From: Gonatopus flavifemur
Lineage: Eukaryota > Arthropoda > Insecta > Hymenoptera > Dryinidae
Length of the DNA: 64,000 nt
Assembly: GCA_018340375.1 (NCBI GenBank)
Contig: JAFFJZ010000002.1
Coordinates: 45,528,001-45,592,000, forward strand
Direction of reading: 5' to 3'
A program made the position numbers and the translations under genes. Shown in pieces: positions 21,233-33,907 of this stretch. The number at the start of each line of letters is the position of its first letter. Positions within the stretch are counted from its first letter, which is position 1. A model generated the notes under the pieces. That model ran no database searches, was not told the origin of the DNA, and saw nothing but the letters and a program-made list of their open reading frames with translations.

Positions 21233-24046
21233 TAGTCCATATAGTGAGTGAAGCTCCGTTGAAATGAACAATTAATTTTTTTATTTAAAATCTCTTCGGG
21301 CTGGCTACTGCCTGAATGACCAAAGAATGTTTTGGCGAACTCACTGATTTTTCGTAAATAATTGTACTCACGGCGTACCTTCAAATGTAACGTCGTATGT
21401 AACACAGCCGTTACAAACTCACAAATGCCTGGAGCATTTCAGCTAAAATATGATACATCGATATGTATTACCGATAAAATCATTTTTTTATTCAAATACT
21501 CTCCCGTTAATCGGTGAATAATTGAATTCTAATTATACCCTCTCAATATCATCAGTAAATTCGAAAAGTGTTTCATTATCACCCTCGATCACTTCAATAC
21601 TTTCCAGCCAGATGAATCCGATATACATCGAAATGCAAAACGACAATTCAGAAAATCGTATGCTTGTAATATACACGAATGAAAAGCTTCCGAGCGAATG
21701 ATAAATCAAGTAATTATTCAATATTGTCCAAGATAATTAATTAGGGCCTCGGGAGTCGAGAGGGAATCGCACTACTACTCGATGATATGAAAACCAAATA
21801 AAAATCGAGATCGTACATAGTACGCTTCATTAGTTAAAATGTTATTGACCTGGAATAAAAGGGTGGTGATATGAGAGGAAGGAATAATGGACTGGCTATT
21901 TTCACCTACCATTAACGCAGAACGGTCATAATTTCATTGGGAGTGGTTCGCAAAGCTGTTCAATGGAACTTTTTTTTCTCCGATCCTTCGAAAAGTACGT
22001 GTAATGAAAAAAAAAAGAACAATCACTCACGTTTACGCAACTTTTTGCGGATGGAAATCTTATTTACACGATTACTCACGGTATATATTATCATCTCGAT
22101 CTTCGCTTCAGAAAAAAAAATTGAGGAACATAATGAAACGTTCAACGTTATGTTAACACAAAAAAATACAGAATTGAATGGATAAAAATTCTTCTCAAAT
22201 AAATTATTCAATGAAACAGTGGTACCTACATTAATCCAATGGAATGTAATTCATCTTCACACCCTACGAATCGCGCCTGGGCATTATACTACAATGGCTG
22301 ATACATTGTATTCCAAAAACAAGAACAAAACAGATCAATCCGCAAATGGATTCATGCTACCTGGAGGGTTGAAAACAATCTACGGTAAGAACTGGAAAAT
22401 CAAATGCTTCGAATCTTATGAAAAACACGAGAATGCAATTGATCTTCATATCATAGCGCCGTTATTTAATTGTTTTCGCTATGGGCGCTCGGTTGATGGA
22501 CACAAAAAGTTTTAATCACATTTTTTGCATCGGGAATCACGGAAATGAGGGCATCAAAATGCAAAATTGAAAATAGTCCTTGTTCCTTCACAATCCAATT
22601 CACCCATTCATATGTATAAACGTGTTTTATTTATACTAGTAATCAAAATTGATGACTGATTCTATCCATCCTATCATTTATAAAGTGGGAAGAATAGACT
22701 CAAAGTGTGACAGTTCAAAATTCAATTAATTCATTCATTCAAGATAATGGGAGATTCTTCACCGAGACTCGCAATCGATCTTTGATCTTTTTGCAAGAAC
22801 AGTAAACATGTTTGTGGTATTCCCATTCCCCTTTGAGATTCATTCACTTCATTCTAGCTGATGAATCGCAGATTCAGTGAAAACACTGTCTAAAATATAC
22901 ATTTCATTCCATCTCTCTGCACTCAAGTCAAATGATATTGAAAAACGTCGAGACGATCGTGGAATCAATTCCGCATTAGTGGAACGGCATAAATTTGCGA
23001 GACGGTATATAAATTCTCATCCACGTTGTTCAATGATGCAAAAACTCTGTATTATTCTCCTTCAAAGTCCATTGAAGTTAGAACAACCTGTCAAGATTCA
23101 TTTTGGTATCATGCTTTGTAAAGATAAGCCTCCCGAACACACAGACACAGCGCATAGGGTCGAAATCCCGCAGGATATGTGCTAAAAGCATCGGATCTTC
23201 AACTGCTTTTATTCGAACGAACGAGTAGAATATTTTGTATTGGTTGCATTTGATGCTACATGGTTTGCGTTTCGGATTCGATCAATACGGGTTGCAAATG
23301 TCTAAAGGTCACGATGAAATACTTTAAACAATCAAAATTACATTGATTCGTCCACATGCGTAGAGTACTCGCTGTTACATTATTCCAAAATCACGGTTTC
23401 GCATCTCTCAATTACCTTGATTACTCTTAATTACTCTTCATTACTGTTCATCACCCTTCATTATCCTTCATTATTACCCTTCATGGGATTCAATTACTCA
23501 AGTTTTTGATAATCACCATGAAGAAATGTATAAAAACAAAAAATAAAATCCTGTTGTATTCTTGAGTCCATTTTTATACGATTTTTACGACGAATTTGGC
23601 TGAAAAAAACTCTTGAAAATAGAATTTATTATCGCTCTATGTATCAGCGATATGTGAACGTGATAATTGTGTACCACGTACGACGCGCGTTTCTGTTCTC
23701 CACAGGGAAAATCTTTTGAAAACTAATTGCCAGTCGTGTCACTGGTGGTACTTGGGTTGAGAATTTCATTTGCATAGTGTGGAAATCAATTCGACTTAAT
23801 TTTAAATTTCAATTCCATGAATTTTCAACACCAAGGAATATACATTCTGTTTTTCTGTGAAGAGCGTGGGAGAGAAGAAAACAAGTTCTTTAGTGCTGCA
23901 TAAATTCGAACGAGAACTCTCAAAAGAATATTCATTGGTGTGGATGTGCAGTTGAGCTGAAAAACAGAAGATTGTGAGTTTAAGAATGGATAAATGAATT
24001 CAATGAATTTGTATTTTTATATTAAATATCTCCTTGGATCAAGAAA
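21233..24046. other. No supported feature
   Basis: Short frames only. One (ATG near 22051, about 44 codons) begins with a hydrophobic signal-like run but has no other support. No transposon ends found. Confidence 0.35.
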
Positions 24047-24241
24047 CACTGGGGGAAAGTATTTCTTTGGATTAATGGAATTTTACTCTAATGGATGAAA
24101 TGGTTTTTCAATTAATGAAATTCTTCATGCGGTGAAAAACCATTTGATTTATTGAAATAATATTTAATTATTCAAAGGAATATTTCATAGATACCATTGG
24201 ATGGAATATTTTCTTGCCTCAATGATTTCTTTCCCTCAGTG
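24047..24241. mobile_element. MITE, 195 bp, AA target duplication
   Basis: Left end CACTGGGGGAAAG; complement of right end CACTGAGGGAAAG. AA flanks both sides (24045-24046, 24242-24243). The interior repeats 'attgaaataat' and 'ggaatatt' type words with partial pairing. Non-coding. Confidence 0.7.
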
Positions 24242-24410
24242 AAGGATCAGCCATAAGTTTTAGCATAATTTTGATTTGATTTTCTATGAATTATCATTTT
24301 CAATCTCACTATCACTATTCCTTTATCGCATTTTTCTCTATCATTGTCCACACAGAGTTGTGAATAAATATCTATTAATCCATCTATTTATTGATCAAGA
24401 TATAAAACCT

Positions 24411-24632
24411 ATGGTACACGGGAAAAGACCGAGTTTATTAATGTTTCGAGAAATGATTAACAATTTAGAGGAAAAAAGCATCACTGAAGAATTTTTGCAG
24501 CAAGTCCACCAAAAATTCGTAGTAAAAATACCAAAACTTGTTAGTCATATTGTAATTCTTCACAGTGAAACTATCGACTTTGATAAACTCAATACTAATA
24601 TTCTTCAGGGATGTTATTTTTCCCTGAATTAA
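24411..24632 (+). CDS. Hypothetical ORF, 73 residues
   Basis: The ATG at 24411 starts a frame to TAA at 24630-24632. The peptide is charged and helical in look (KRPSLLMFREMINNLEEK, EEFLQQVHQKFVVK) and rather unlike random AT-rich translation. I recognise no domain. The frame is open further upstream, so it could also be a terminal exon. No splice signal or poly-A signal was confirmed. Confidence 0.25.
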   Translation: MVHGKRPSLLMFREMINNLEEKSITEEFLQQVHQKFVVKIPKLVSHIVILHSETIDFDKLNTNILQGCYFSLN

Positions 24633-26296
24633 CAGTAATTTTTCTAAATATCAATATATTCAATGTTTCCATGTACAATTGACTTAGCAGATGAATACTC
24701 GAATAATTTGTGAGAAGGAATTCGCGATGAACAAATAACAACCTTAGAATTCATCATTTCTTCACATATGAGGGAACAAACACTTTGGAGGTTTCCTTTC
24801 CAAGACTTACGTTTACGCCACTTGAAATTTCATGAGAGTAGAACGTTTGAGTGAATACATCCTAGAATCACGCTATCTCCTCTGTAGATTGGGGAATTCA
24901 AATGAAATTGAAGAGGAGAGAAATGTAATCAAATTCGGGTGATGAAATATATCATTTTTTCAGTAGATATAAAATATCCTCATCATTGATAATACAGAAA
25001 TTGAAAAATCGGATTCAATATCGAGTTCTAAATCCTTTTAAAGTGTTGTTTTTCAACTTTATACAACTCTCTGTCTCTCTCTCTCTCTCAATGACTCCTT
25101 CAAAAATCAGAGGATTCAAATTCCTACAGAAGATTTTCATCGATGTTCCATTGGTTTTTCACTCGTCATATCTCTCATAACAACGCACAACAAATGCTTT
25201 TTGCAAAGCCTCACCTCGGAGAGGGCTTTAATATATCCATCGTTTTTGCGGATTGATTGAATTAAGCGATTGATAAAATACGAGACAAAAACTATACACA
25301 TCAATATTCCGTATGATTCTTCTATAACTCTCACTATAACTCAAGTAAAAATCTATCGATTCGAATGATTCTCTCCGCAAAAAAAAATGTTTCCAAGGAG
25401 AATTCTAAATGATTCTCATATATCCATCTCCAATCCTCGCGTTAATTCAATGAATACTTTTATAATTTTCTTAATTCAGCGAATTTCTCACCATTGGAAT
25501 ATATCAAACGCAAAACGTATTGAATCATGAATTACGAAACGAAAGTAAGTCAAGTATACTCATAATTGTACTTACCACAAAGCGTATGTGTACTTTTTAT
25601 CCTTTTTAAATTCGTTCGGGTTCGTTATGTGAATATCTTCTCTTATTCAGCATTACATTCATGTATTTTTTGTATTTTAATTCCACGGCTGAATGAAAAG
25701 TAAGCCAAAACAAAGTGAAATACATGCGATTCTTGTGTTTCACTAACACCGAGTATAAATATCAATTCATAAAAATCCGAGTGGAGTATTCATTTTCGAA
25801 TTAAATATTATTAGAGAGTAACGAATATAATATCTTGGACATTTCGCACAGATCGTCACCATCATTACAAGTGACTTCTATAGAAGTATTCCAAGTTTCC
25901 TTCGAATATCACTTGATAAATGTTCAAGACAAGTTTCATATCGCTTTGATGAAAAAACTTTTTCAATATTAGATTGTTATAATCCATAGTGAAGTGTTTT
26001 TTTTCACTTCATTTCATATCCGGAGATTCGATGTCGTCATATTGAATAGAGAAAGACATATATATATATAATTTGCATGACTGATTTCATGTTTCTATTA
26101 TAAACGGAGAGAAATTTATGAGGGTACACGGTGATATGTCAAACTTGGAGAACAGGGAGGGAAACTAGCCGATATCGGTATATACGAATGCACGTGAAGA
26201 GACGCAAAAGATAAAGAATTGATCCTAAAAACATCCTCGCGCTTGTGGCGAGTTTCCGCGCTTTTGCAGTTGCCAGAGAAAATAGTATAGTAGGTC
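24633..26296. other. Transposon-poor sequence, nothing supported
   Basis: Contains microsatellites (CT)n near 25075-25090 and (TA)n near 26060-26072. No exon or element identified. Confidence 0.35.
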
Positions 26297-26330
26297 AGTG
26301 GAAAACAGACAGCCAGCAGAAGAAGACGAG
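26288..26330 (+). promoter_or_regulatory. Candidate TATA-less core promoter (Inr + DPE)
   Basis: An initiator-like TCAGT has its A at 26297. Exactly 28-32 nt downstream (counting that A as +1), AGACG at 26324-26328 fits the DPE consensus RGWYV. Exact Inr-DPE spacing is required in arthropod core promoters. The region is more GC-rich than its surroundings and transposon-free. Motif matches this short can be accidental. Confidence 0.3.
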
Positions 26331-26585
26331 CTACTAGGCAACAGTCTCAAATCGAAATTCCGTTATAAAAGTTTGAAGAACTCTGTTCAAAGACGAATGG
26401 AAAGAAAGAACGGTAAAGGAAAAGTGTCTGAGTGAAACCGTTAAGACGAGACGTTGTTCGCATCTATTGAATGGGAAAGAAATGGCGCCGATTGGAAAAG
26501 AAATAACACGATAATACGTATTAAATGGAAAAGTTGGATTCCTTTTCTCCATTTCCTTTGACTCTTTACATTACAGGATTTTCAG

Positions 26586-26618
26586 ATGGAGCTTCTCACT
26601 TTAGTGGATGAAAATATG
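26586..26618 (+). CDS. Possible first coding exon, 11 codons
   Basis: A strong acceptor (ggattttcag, ending 26585) is followed at once by ATG and 11 codons (MELLTLVDENM), then a donor GTATGT at 26619. It lies about 290 bp downstream of the Inr+DPE candidate, so a non-coding first exon could splice to it. There is no protein identity and the call rests on signals only. Confidence 0.22.
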
Positions 26619-28746
26619 GTATGTAATTTGAAGGTATACGGAGAATATATGAACGCATTCATGATAAACGATACCCTTCTTCTTCTTCTTCCTAACGTGC
26701 TCGAAATTACAAAAATTCATAACTCCAGGATTCTATAATGATCTCTAATGAAAGGACGTAATGATTAACGGTCTGATAATCATCAAAGCTCAGTCTCATC
26801 CAATGGTGTGATGTGCTAATGAGTCATAATGTTCTTCAATCACGCGTCCCTTTCTGTATTATCGATATTATGAGGACTCAATAAAACCCTAAACGTTAAG
26901 AAAATTCATAAGAATGATTTTGCATGCTCTGAAAATTCATTTCAAAGCCGTGAATGATCATCGGAATGAAAAAGAATTTTCAAAACGAGTTCTGTATACT
27001 GAATATTCTCGAGAATTCGTCAAGATTATAAATGATCCTTGCAACTGACATTTTTCCAACATACATAAAAAGGGATCGTGATACCTGAAAATGATATACT
27101 AGAAAAAGCACGCCTAGCTGCCACGTTACCAGACGAAAAGTTCATCCCACACTGATTTTTGCCCTTTCATTCGGCTCCGGGGAAGCAAGAATCGCGAAAC
27201 AGAGAATCGTGTAACGTATAAACGTACGTCAATCGGAACGACGAAGCTACCAATCGAGGAAAAAAAGCAGTCCCAAGCTACCGCTAGCGGCTGCTACTGC
27301 TGCTGTTGCTGCTACAGTACAGTGCAGTATCAGCCATTTGAGACGATTACTTGGTATACGGCCATTCATCACCACGTGGAAGGATGAAAGTACCGGAAAA
27401 CTGTGCATAGACCACACCACGAGCTTGCGTATTATCGCTCACACCAACAGAAGTAGACTCTCACACGGATGAAAGTATTTATGTAATCCGGTGTTGCTAT
27501 TCGTACTTTGTCGATTCCCAAGAGATTAACAGGAGACTATCGAATCTCTGATTTTTGGCATTCAGAGTAATTATTTTCACACATTATCTTAGTAAGCTAC
27601 GAATTCAATAGAATCCAATCTAAAAACATTCTTCCACGAAACTTGATTTCTCGTATAAGACATGAAGGACAAATAATAAGCCTGTTGAATTGTAAGAGAA
27701 GTTGGAAAAATCGTATGCATTACATTTGAAGAACCAAGTGAGTATGTAGAATGTTAATGAAGTATGCATTCTCTGCATTGTAAGCATTGTAAGCATTGTA
27801 AGCGGTAGCAATACAACCAGACGTATCCGATTATATGAATATCTTTCATCCTTGGGGCTTTTGTATTTAACCAAGTGCGAATCATCAAGAGAGTTCATGC
27901 ACTCCAGACTGAAGGAAATATTGTTTCAAGAGCAAGGGGAATGCTTTGAAGTCTCGATAAAGAAAAATATGAAAATTCAGAAAAAGTTCTCTGCAATTAC
28001 GATTTTTCTACCAAGAGTATCGAGTGGAAGAATTAACCAGTGGCAGGATAACAAAATATACTTGTGTAATTTTCGAATTATCGAAGTCCCTTCGTTCTCT
28101 CATTTTTCTTCCCAAAAACTGCACGAAACCTGCATACGACGATCAAGAATTCATGCAACACACAAAGAAATTAACCTAAATAATTTGCATAGTGGATTTC
28201 GTCTTGATATATCCTGGGAGATAATAAGCGTGCAAAGATATCTACTAATGATAAAGCCAAAGTAGAAGCCTAAGCATGCGAAGTTAAGTGCACCTGTAGC
28301 CCAAGAAAGTGGCTTGAACCTCTACAACGGTAGCAGTAGCGGCGGCAGCAGCAGCAGCAGCAACCGAGAGAACTTCCCAACCAAAGTGGCCAACTCTTTC
28401 ATGAACACATTCGTGGTGTTCCCGCGTGAAATAATCCACAATTACACGGATTATCGCGACTCAACTGATATTACAACATGAATTATATACACGTGGTAGC
28501 ACTTTCGTGACGCAGCTGTTGGAATATTATTATCAGGTCAGAGGTTTTTAGCTGAGTTGAATTTGAACACGTTATCTATCTATGCAATGTAAATCGGTAT
28601 GCGCGCTTGGTGATTATTATATCGATAAGAGGTGTTCTTTTGGAAATAGTTACGTATACAACATGACGAGAATTGATTTCGGATTAGTTCCGGTAAGAGG
28701 TTATTGCTGTACTTATCGCTCGTCGAAAGAAACAAATTTCAAATGC
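26619..28746. other. Transposon-free region with GCN repeats
   Basis: Includes GCT/GCA-type repeats at about 27290-27320 (gctgctactgctgctgttgc) and 28340-28362 (gcggcagcagcagcagcagc), and a short 'cattgtaag' tandem at 27772-27800. Such repeats are frequent in 5' UTRs and enhancers of insect developmental or neural genes. No exon could be assigned. An open frame of 137 codons at 27852-28265 has no recognisable features. Confidence 0.35.
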
Positions 28747-28787
28747 ATTCACAGTTAATGCAGGAATAACTCGCATTAACTGTGAAT
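28747..28787. repeat. Perfect 15-bp hairpin
   Basis: attcacagttaatgc (28747-28761) and gcattaactgtgaat (28773-28787) pair perfectly around an 11-nt loop. It is short for a microRNA precursor and has no transposon flanks. Confidence 0.7.
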
Positions 28788-29794
28788 CCGAAGGTAAAAA
28801 TAATATACAACGTTGAGAAGTGAAATGAAAGTACAGAGAGAGGTGGGAAAATATGATCAAAAAAGCGGTACGGAGTACGTGATGAGCTATTGATGTTAAA
28901 TACAAAGTGGATGGGATGTATCAAAACATCATCAGGAATCCTCCGGGGACGTTACTCCCACAGTATGCAAAAATAATATATAGAAAAACGTTGGAAAAGC
29001 GTTTAATGGTGTACGTGCTCGGGAACCGGAATTCGATGTAAAACGGTCGATTATTCGAATTTGAATGAACCGATATATGGGGATTTATTTTTTAAATAAT
29101 TCGCTCATCTTGAAGAAGTTTAGAAAATATATTTTATCCTTGGATGAATATAGAATACTTTTACAGCAACTGGAAATGCATTCAAATTGAATGGATGGAA
29201 GTGTATATGAGATCTCGTGCATTGCCCCAGTGGCAAAAGAGTGTTAGAATTTTCCTTAGGTAGGAATAAAATATGGAAATGGAAGTAGAATAAATATTTA
29301 CCGTAGCTTCACGGAGTGTAAACATTCATGCAAGTCTGGCTAGTGTATTTTCTATTCACATCCATGCGATATTCTACTGTCCATTCTCAGTTTAGATATA
29401 ACAGGGAGAATGATTCATTATTCTATGTACGAATGGATTTAATGAGGATTATAGAATTTTAATTTGTCAGTTGGAAAACAAATGTTTTTGAGAAGCTTTA
29501 AACTATCGTTGATGTATTAACAATTCAATAGATAGATGAGCTACACGTAGAGGGGATAATAGGATGGATCTGAGTTTCCCTCGAAACTCCTCCTGCCTTG
29601 AATTTTTTGTATGGAACTCCTAGAATAAACCCTCTTGTGAGTAAAACGTAATTCTCTCAATCCCTGATTTCAATCCCTCTATTTGTAATGAATTGGCTTA
29701 AGCGAAGATTAAGTGTATTTATCCTTCCTGACCTTGTCGAATTTAGTATACCTTTGAAATTTCTCAAGTCACATTAAAATAACACCTGTAAACA
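28788..29794. other. No supported feature
   Basis: AT-rich sequence with no reading frame or repeat of note. Confidence 0.35.
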
Positions 29795-30069
29795 TACTGA
29801 GAACTCAATTTCTTAGACTTTGAGGAACTTTCCTTTGCCCTCATTCTAATAAATCTTTCTTTCAATGGAAAAAGTTTTCCTCAGATTGAAAAGAAAAATT
29901 CTCAAATTGAAACAGAAATATATTTCTTCTTGAATTCAGAGAACGTGATTTCAATTCGATGATAAATTTTTCCATTGAAATGAATTATTTTTTCCATCGG
30001 AAACAAGATTTAGCAGAATTTTCTAGGTAAAGAAATTTTCTTCAACTTCAAGAAATTGGGTTCTCAGTG
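29795..30069. mobile_element. MITE, 275 bp, CA target duplication
   Basis: Left end (t)ACTGAGAACTCAATTTCTT and complement of the right end CACTGAGAACCCAATTTCTT are inverted. CA lies at 29793-29794 and 30070-30071. The left terminal C has become T. Interior arms repeat 'ttttccattg' and 'aattttc'. Confidence 0.75.
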
Positions 30070-31722
30070 CAGTCATCGTGATGAAATGAATTTATAATAT
30101 TGCCTGAAATTTACGCACAACATATCATATTTTGAACATTCAAATACCGCACTATTAAAATTTATTTTTGACAGCCACAACGCGACTTTTTCCTATCAGG
30201 GTAATCCTCATTTCGACCAAAATCAGTGTGAACACCACTTTTCTAATCTGTAGTACCTAATTACTGGATTGATGATTTTTTTTTTTCAGTAAATAGTAGA
30301 TTAAATTCTCTCACGCTAAATTTATGTGAATAAATTACACAGTGAATTTTTTATTAAGCTTTAAAGCATCAAAAATGTCACCCCCATCGGTGTGATCACC
30401 TCGCTTCCACAAGAACAAGAAATCAGAACTCTTCATTTGTTTATAATATTCACTTATAAAGTGAGCCAATATCAGCTACGATGAATAACTCATTACATAA
30501 AAGAGTAGAATATGTATTGTCACACAGACTTTTATATGGATCGTCATATCAAAGTTTGTGATCAGTTTTTTTGTCACTTCCATGGACTTGTGTCACACCC
30601 CTCTTATTTTTTAAATTATTTCATGGGGAACGAACTCCAAAAGGCTGTATACTCAGTACTGAGGCACCATCTCAAGCCAGTGGTCCGTTTATATCGACGT
30701 TGTTAATCACAACAACAAAATTCAAGTCACAACCGTGGCAGCTATTTTAAAATATGTGATATCCGTTAATTAAACTTCAAATGTGTGATTTAATTGCGTT
30801 TCTGCATGATGAACAAGGAGTCAAGTCATCGACTACATATCTGATTGAGGGATTGTTTCTTAAAAATTTTCATACATAAAAAGTCACTTCCTTGAACTCA
30901 CTTCCATGCCTCCGTGGATGAAAAACATATCCATGGATGTGAGCATTGATCCATGGAAGTGTCGAATTCACAATATGTCAGCATGGCTTCATTGAATAGG
31001 TTTTTTCTTAATTTTGTAAGTCGGTTAAGTTTGTGTACAATAATTAAATTGAAGAAATTAATAGATTCAAGCAAAGTGATAATGAAGTTTTTATTCAGTT
31101 TCTGTAAAACTGATCAAGTGAAAACTTACAGGGTATCATTCAAAATTGAATCATACGGTTTAATTGTTACATCACTTCCATGGATAAGAGCACTGATAGA
31201 CATTTTCTCCAGTTAATCATAAGGCACTTATTACTAGTTTGCCCGTTCAACTTGTGAGGAACTAGTGAGAAATATTCACGAGTAGCTAGTGAGGAATGTA
31301 ACGCTCTAACTTATCAGATACTAGTTAGAAAAGCTGACCAGTTGCTCGCTAGCATTCCTCAAAGCACTTGTTAGTACACACATAAATATTAATAAAAAAT
31401 CAAAAAGATTTTTCACTAACCTCTTCTCTTGTCGATTTCCAAAGAGGCCCTTGTGAATACTTGGAAATTCCACCCATACATGAATTCAATATCCGCAAGA
31501 TTTTATTTGGAAATCCACAATAGAAGGAGGTTTCGCAAGGTATTTTTCAAATTTTTTCCTCTGATGCAAAAAGCCTTTATTCCAGTTCAGATAGCACATT
31601 TTTTTAATACATGTATATTCCATACAACATTTTCAATGATTTTTAAGAACAAATCATTTTGAAAGCAACAGATGCCTCTCAATTTTTTGGTAATGATTAT
31701 TCAAGATATGCGACAACTATCC
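30070..31722. repeat. Region with dispersed TCACTTCCATGG words
   Basis: TCACTTCCATG(G) recurs at 30574, 30898, inverted at about 30950, and at 31172, and once more at 34764. Also 'ctagtgagg' type motifs occur at 31240-31370, similar to 44830-46680. The repeats suggest degraded subterminal motifs of a larger element spanning roughly 30.2-34.8 kb. Its ends could not be fixed. Confidence 0.35.
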
Positions 31723-31926
31723 AGCTACTAAACTCTGTTCTAAACTGTTTTTGATGAATCAGGGAGGATATTGTCTTCTCTGAGAATATTCAGCAAACCA
31801 TCTCAATGTTTGTGAGGAACCTGACTGTCAATCGCCCATCCTCGAATCTTGTCTGCTGTATTCGTAAGAGCTAAAAAGTCTGGAACTTCAGTTGCACTGT
31901 TGCTTTCCTCTTCATCATCAGGACTA

Positions 31927-33907
31927 AGGTAAAACAGGGAGAGATGACACACATTTCAAATTTTCCTCATAAAAAAGAAAAATTAGGTTTTGAAGGATGT
32001 TTGAAAGCTTTGGTATATAGATTGATCCTTCCTTTTCATAACTACATGAATGATATATGATTTTTTCAATTTCATTCAAGTTCCCATAATTTATAAAAAT
32101 ATTCTATTTTGAGGAAGAGATGACACAGATACTGGGGATAAGATGAGCATATGGAATGTGAGAAACAGACTTGCATAAATGAAGCAGCTTTTTCATTTTT
32201 CATTTTATTTCTACATACTTTTGCGAAGTACATTTCGAAACACTCCAATGTAAAGCGTTTCAAAAAATAGTATATTGTTCATCAAGGGAGGGAAGTGGGA
32301 AATTTCCGACGAGTGTAAAGTTTGTCTTCCCGAGCCGAAGGCGAGGGAGACAATCACACGAGTGGAAATTTCCCACTTCTCCCCGAGGTGAACATACTAT
32401 TTTTCCCCACAACTGCAAGGAAAGTGAAAATCATCTGTTTGATTGCATATAAAATATTCATATGCATATTTCAAAACGAAAAGGTAGTTTGTATTTTCCT
32501 CCCACTGTGACACATTCGCTTTGAATTCAGCACTTTCTCCCCTAAAAATAGGTCAGAAAACATCAACTTTCCGTGCAGGTGTGGGAAAAAGGTGTTTTTT
32601 GAATATTTTCATTCATGAGAACTGTATATCATTGTTATAAATATGAAAATCAATATGTGTTGATGTGCTTGAATGCAAATTTATGAGAAAAGAAAAAGAG
32701 AACACGTGTCATCTTTCCCTTTCTTCCATGTGTCATCATTCCCAAACGACAGGACAGATGACACACCTTCTCATTTGCTCCATGAAGATGAAACAGGACG
32801 CTCCTACACATACATAATCTTTCCTCATATGATTACTTGTCTACATTGCGATGTGATGGAACATAATGATGAAACCCATTAATATATGAAAATTAATATC
32901 AGAACATGTAAATGTTAGCTCGGAAGAATGTACCGAGCAAGAATTTACATGTTTATATCCAAAAAATTGAATAGATTTAGAATTATTTATTTGATCGATA
33001 ATGTATAAAGAGCAACACCGGAAAATTATGGAAATAACGATAATTCAGGAAATTTGTTACTTCTCTATGCTCAGAGATGAGTTCTGAGAAAAACCAATAA
33101 CCCATAATAAACAAAAAGAATAAAATCAAAGAATTCATGATTTTTCGGATGGAGCAATCTCTCCTATATAAGGAGCGTGGTTATCGTCGTAGAGTTAGTT
33201 GTGGCATTCACGCGACAGAGAACAGAACTCGGATGAGTCGATACGTGAACATAAAAAATTGAAAGAAGTGTCATTAAAAATTGTATCCAAACAATTTTTT
33301 TTGTATAATTAATAAAATAATTTTTATAAAAAATTTTTTTTGAAATAAATATTCTTTTTTCAAAAAAGTTATTCTTTCAAAATCACTATTTAGAAAATAT
33401 TTGAATCCAGGAAAATTCAAATACATATTTTTCCAAATTGATTTCATGCATATATAAAAATATAAAATAAAGGTTTGCTGATTTACCCTTATAGACGAAA
33501 AATAGCTGGCGAGCGTATTTCTAACAAGAGAAATTTCAATAATTGGAAAGTCATTTTAGTCTGATGTCAAATTAATGATTTGACCATTATACGACTCTGC
33601 AATTTATATGTGAATGGTAATATTTAATAACATAGTACCGTTTCAGCGAATTTGGAAGAATTTGCACACTCAAAGTTTTCCTTAATGAGCAATATTCGAA
33701 GTTTATGAACATATTCGCAGACGTACCTAGTTATGTTGACAGAAAAAACAAATAGTATTTCGTGCTGCAACAACGTCGTGATAAGATACAATACGCAATA
33801 AACAGAGCTACTGATCACGTGATGCGTAACAGCTTAGTGCACATTTTCATTGCAATTCAGCAACATGTGTCATCTCTCCCTCTGTGTCATCTCACCCTGG
33901 TTTACCT
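31927..33907. mobile_element. AGGTAAA TIR element (1.98 kb) inside a transposon exon
   Basis: Ends AGGTAAAACAGGGAGAGATG and the complement of 'catctcaccctggtttacct', matching over about 26 bp, with TA on both sides (31925-31926, 33908-33909). Further copies of 'agatgacaca' occur inside both ends and near 32110, 32705 and 32757. No transposase was seen. Closing the gap at one TA joins the flanking frame (GDHY to SPDD) without a shift, which supports the boundaries. Confidence 0.8.
32263..32405. repeat. Palindromic element with GC-rich loop
   Basis: Left arm 'aaaaatagtatattgttcat' with 'gaagtgggaaatttcc' pairs with right arm 'ggaaatttcccacttc' with 'gaacatactattttt'. The loop region contains the mirrored words 'gtcttcccgagcc' and 'gcgagggagac'. 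It is a small foldback element inside the AGGTAAA element. Confidence 0.7.

Noticed and set aside
27852..28265. 137-codon open frame
   Set aside because: No recognisable motif, no splice signals, ordinary composition; chance ORFs of this size are expected in 64 kb.
32908..33531. Possible solo LTR (TGTTAGCTCGG..., TATATAAGG near 33173, ends ...TAACA)
   Set aside because: No flanking target duplication and no second copy in the window; TGT/ACA ends are easily found by chance.
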